Positions 61,866-64,000 of a DNA stretch of 64,000 nucleotides are shown piece after piece. The stretch is taken from assembly GCA_025612375.1 (NCBI GenBank), contig JAAXKN010000002.1:62001-126000 (forward strand), in the 5' to 3' direction. The DNA is from Ignavibacteria bacterium (GTDB taxonomy: Bacteria; Bacteroidota; Ignavibacteria; Ignavibacteriales; SURF-24). How positions within the stretch are numbered: the first letter of the stretch is position 1; every line of letters begins with the position of its first letter. Below the pieces are notes generated by a model. The model made no database searches and was not told where the DNA came from. It saw only the letters and a program-made list of their open reading frames with translations. The translations under genes were made by a program, and so were the position numbers.

Positions 61866-64000
61866 ATGAAACTTGCTGATGTATCAATAAAGCGTCCCGT
61901 ATTTGCTACGATGATGATTTTTGCTCTCGTGGTGCTTGGGCTTTTTGCTCTGACGAGGCTTAATATTGACCTTTATCCGGACGTTGATATACCTGTAGTT
62001 GTTGTAACAACAGTTCTTCCGGGTGCAGGTCCTGAGCAGATAGAGTCGGACGTTACGAAACTTATAGAGGATGCAATAAATCCTGTTGCGGGCGTGGATC
62101 ATATATCATCAACCTCACAGGAAGGTGTGTCAATTATAGTCACGCAGTTCAAACTGGAAGTAGATGGAAAACAGGCCGCACAGGAAGTGCGCGAAAAAAT
62201 AGCTGCAATCAGGAGCACTCTTCCGCAGGACATAAAGGAACCTATTATTCAGAGGTATGACCCTGCAAGCCAGCCGATACTTACCCTTACAGTTGCAGGA
62301 CAGCGTTCTGAAAAAGAGCTTACTACGTTTACAAAAGACGTTATAAAGAAGCGTCTTGAGAACGTGCCGGGCGTAGGTTCTGTCGATCTGATAGGCGGCG
62401 CCGAGAGGGAAATACATATTGATGTTGACCTTGAAAGGCTTAAAGCCTATGCGCTTTCAATTAATGACGTTGTTCAGGCCGTCGGCGCCTCAAACGTGGA
62501 GATCCCGGGTGGTAACCTCGACCAGGGTACGCGCCAGTTACTTTTGCGCACGATGGGAAAATTCCAGAACATTGAAGACTTTGGGAAAATTATCATTGTT
62601 TCGAAGTCGGGCGGTATTGTAAGGCTTAACGAAGTTGCACAGATCAGTGATGCCGCTGTTGAAAGAACGAGCCTCTCCAGGTATAACGGAAAGCCTGCCG
62701 TTGGTCTTAACATCATGAAGCAGTCGGGAGCCAACACGGTACAGGTTGCCGATGAGGTCCAGAAGGAGCTCAAAATACTCCAAGGGGATATTCCGCAGGA
62801 CGTAAAGGTTTCGGTTGCAGAGGATTATTCAACATTCATACGTGACTCTGTAAACGACGTGCTCTTTGACCTTTTCTACGGCGGTCTATTGGCAGTTATA
62901 GTGGTTTACCTCTTCCTTGCCAACATGAGAAGCACGATTATTAGCGCCATAGCGCTTCCGACATCCATCATAACAACGTTTATGGTGATGTACATGCTGA
63001 ACTTTACGCTTAACATGATGTCGCTTCTGGCACTTTCGCTTGCAGTAGGTTTGTTGATCGATGACGCCATAGTGGTTATTGAAAACATATACCGGCATCT
63101 TGATCAGGGCGAGACCCCGATGGAGGCGGCAAAGTCGGCTACAAGTGAAATCGGCCTTGCGGTGCTTGCAACGACGTTCACTATAGTTGCGGTATTCGTG
63201 CCTGTAGCGTTCATGCCTGGAATAGTAGGAAGATTTTTCTACCAGTTCGGTATCACGGTTTCAGTTGCCGTGCTTGTGTCGCTTTTTGTGGCTTTTACGC
63301 TGACGCCTATGCTTTCATCGCGCTGGCTGAAGAAAGAAGACGAGCATTTATCGAAATCGGGCAACCCGCTGCATAAAATGCTTTATTACTTCAATCATTC
63401 ATTTGAATGGCTGAACGGCAAATACCGTTCAACACTGGCCTGGTCGTTAAAGCACCGTCTGATGGTAGTGCTGGGTTCAATTGCGGTATTTATCTTCAGC
63501 ATATTCATGATGCGGTTTTTAGGTACGGCATTCTTCCCTGATACAGACAGGGGTGAATTTACGATACAGGTCAACGCCGCGGCCGGAACATCGATTGAGC
63601 AGACGGACAAAATGTGCCGCATTATTGAGGAGAAGCTTCACGGCGTAAAAGAGGTGACAAACCTTCTTACAACCGTAGGCGGCAACAATATTCCGGTAAA
63701 CAAGGCGTCCATTCTGGTAAAGCTGACCAAGAAAGGCGAGCGCCAGAGGAGCCAGGATGAGATCATAAGCAGCCTGAGAAGCGAGCTGGTAAACTTCCCC
63801 GGAGCAAATCTGAACTTTGCGGTTCAGGGAGGTCCCGGAGGGCAGGAGAAGCCCGTTACATTAAGCGTCAGGGGTGCTGAAATAAATAAAATCAACAGCA
63901 TTGCTGAAAATGTTAAAAGTATTGTTCATTCCACTCCGGGCGCGGTGGATATTGAATCTTCGCTTGAGGCTTCAAAGCCAGAGGTGAGGGTCAGGATTGA
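61866..64000 (+). CDS. RND-family efflux transporter, 3'-truncated by window edge
   Basis: Start ATG 61866, 20 bases after the adaptor gene; the frame stays open to the window end (711 codons). The N-terminus [21 protein letters not shown] and TM1 are typical of AcrB/MdtB-like HAE1 pumps. The TM4 proton-relay pair is present ([14 protein letters not shown], Asp399-Asp400, equivalent to Asp407-408 of AcrB), and the porter domain follows [10 protein letters not shown]. It should use proton motive force to drive drug or lipid export through the adaptor and TolC. Substrate unknown. Confidence 0.94.
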   Translation, partial: MKLADVSIKRPVFATMMIFALVVLGLFALTRLNIDLYPDVDIPVVVVTTVLPGAGPEQIESDVTKLIEDAINPVAGVDHISSTSQEGVSIIVTQFKLEVDGKQAAQEVREKIAAIRSTLPQDIKEPIIQRYDPASQPILTLTVAGQRSEKELTTFTKDVIKKRLENVPGVGSVDLIGGAEREIHIDVDLERLKAYALSINDVVQAVGASNVEIPGGNLDQGTRQLLLRTMGKFQNIEDFGKIIIVSKSGGIVRLNEVAQISDAAVERTSLSRYNGKPAVGLNIMKQSGANTVQVADEVQKELKILQGDIPQDVKVSVAEDYSTFIRDSVNDVLFDLFYGGLLAVIVVYLFLANMRSTIISAIALPTSIITTFMVMYMLNFTLNMMSLLALSLAVGLLIDDAIVVIENIYRHLDQGETPMEAAKSATSEIGLAVLATTFTIVAVFVPVAFMPGIVGRFFYQFGITVSVAVLVSLFVAFTLTPMLSSRWLKKEDEHLSKSGNPLHKMLYYFNHSFEWLNGKYRSTLAWSLKHRLMVVLGSIAVFIFSIFMMRFLGTAFFPDTDRGEFTIQVNAAAGTSIEQTDKMCRIIEEKLHGVKEVTNLLTTVGGNNIPVNKASILVKLTKKGERQRSQDEIISSLRSELVNFPGANLNFAVQGGPGGQEKPVTLSVRGAEINKINSIAENVKSIVHSTPGAVDIESSLEASKPEVRVRI

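Noticed and set aside
1-64000. rRNA, tRNA, prophage or intact insertion sequence
   Set aside because: No cloverleaf-like tRNA, rRNA core, integrase, phage structural gene or transposase was seen while reading the gaps and coding regions on both strands.

Overview
The window looks like chromosomal DNA of an anaerobic or facultative member of the Ignavibacteria (Bacteroidota/Chlorobiota lineage). The best evidence is the set of secreted proteins ending in a type IX secretion (T9SS) sorting domain with the hallmark QNYPNPFNP motif (six intact genes and one truncated copy). Other pointers are an S46 dipeptidyl-peptidase, a TPP-II-like subtilase and a bifurcating [FeFe] hydrogenase next to a sensory hydrogenase. 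I saw no rRNA, tRNA, CRISPR array, prophage or intact transposase. The taxonomic call is inference from protein style, not from a marker gene.

Layout. 1-6.3 kb: a + strand signalling cluster with two SpoIIE/RsbU-type phosphatases, an unknown protein and a PAS histidine kinase. 6.4-11.2 kb: a secreted subtilase and an OPT-family transporter, a plausible peptide-use pair. 11.3-15.7 kb (-): a large T9SS cargo protein and a lipoprotein, with a possible structured leader RNA between them. 15.7-16.6 kb: non-coding DNA carrying REP-like palindromes. 16.6-24.7 kb: a mixed housekeeping stretch (class-V aminotransferase, phosphohexomutase, zinc-ribbon protein, S46 peptidase, PspC, cupin, YbaK deacylase, small Lys-rich secreted protein). 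24.8-27.7 kb: a secreted AGE-type epimerase and a secreted YdjC/ChbG-type deacetylase.

27.7-38.4 kb (-) is the most interesting region. A trimeric NAD(P)-linked [FeFe] hydrogenase (hydC-hydB-hydA) is embedded among three rex redox-repressor genes, a HydS-type sensory [FeFe] hydrogenase with a PAS domain, a small [2Fe-2S] thioredoxin-like ferredoxin and a SpoIIE-type phosphatase. A plausible reading is that Rex senses NADH/NAD+ while the HydS-TrxL-phosphatase branch senses H2 or redox state, both feeding back on hydrogenase expression. The rex gene at the 5' end has a 40-bp perfect palindrome over its start codon and a Rex-box-like site just upstream. The maturases hydE, hydF and hydG are not in the window.

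38.5-43.5 kb: a CoA-binding protein, an Asp-box T9SS protein, and a second copy of the lipoprotein plus T9SS-cargo locus whose cargo gene is 5'-truncated. 43.6-53.2 kb: an SDR, a PAP2 phosphatase, a histidine kinase, ornithine aminotransferase, two S1/P1-type nucleases, a T9SS-exported GH13 amylase-family enzyme and a DinB protein. 53.2-58.3 kb: a six-repeat CHRD T9SS protein and two tandem PAP2-like proteins lacking the usual phosphate-binding arginines. 58.6-64 kb: a TetR-TolC-adaptor-RND efflux operon running off the end.
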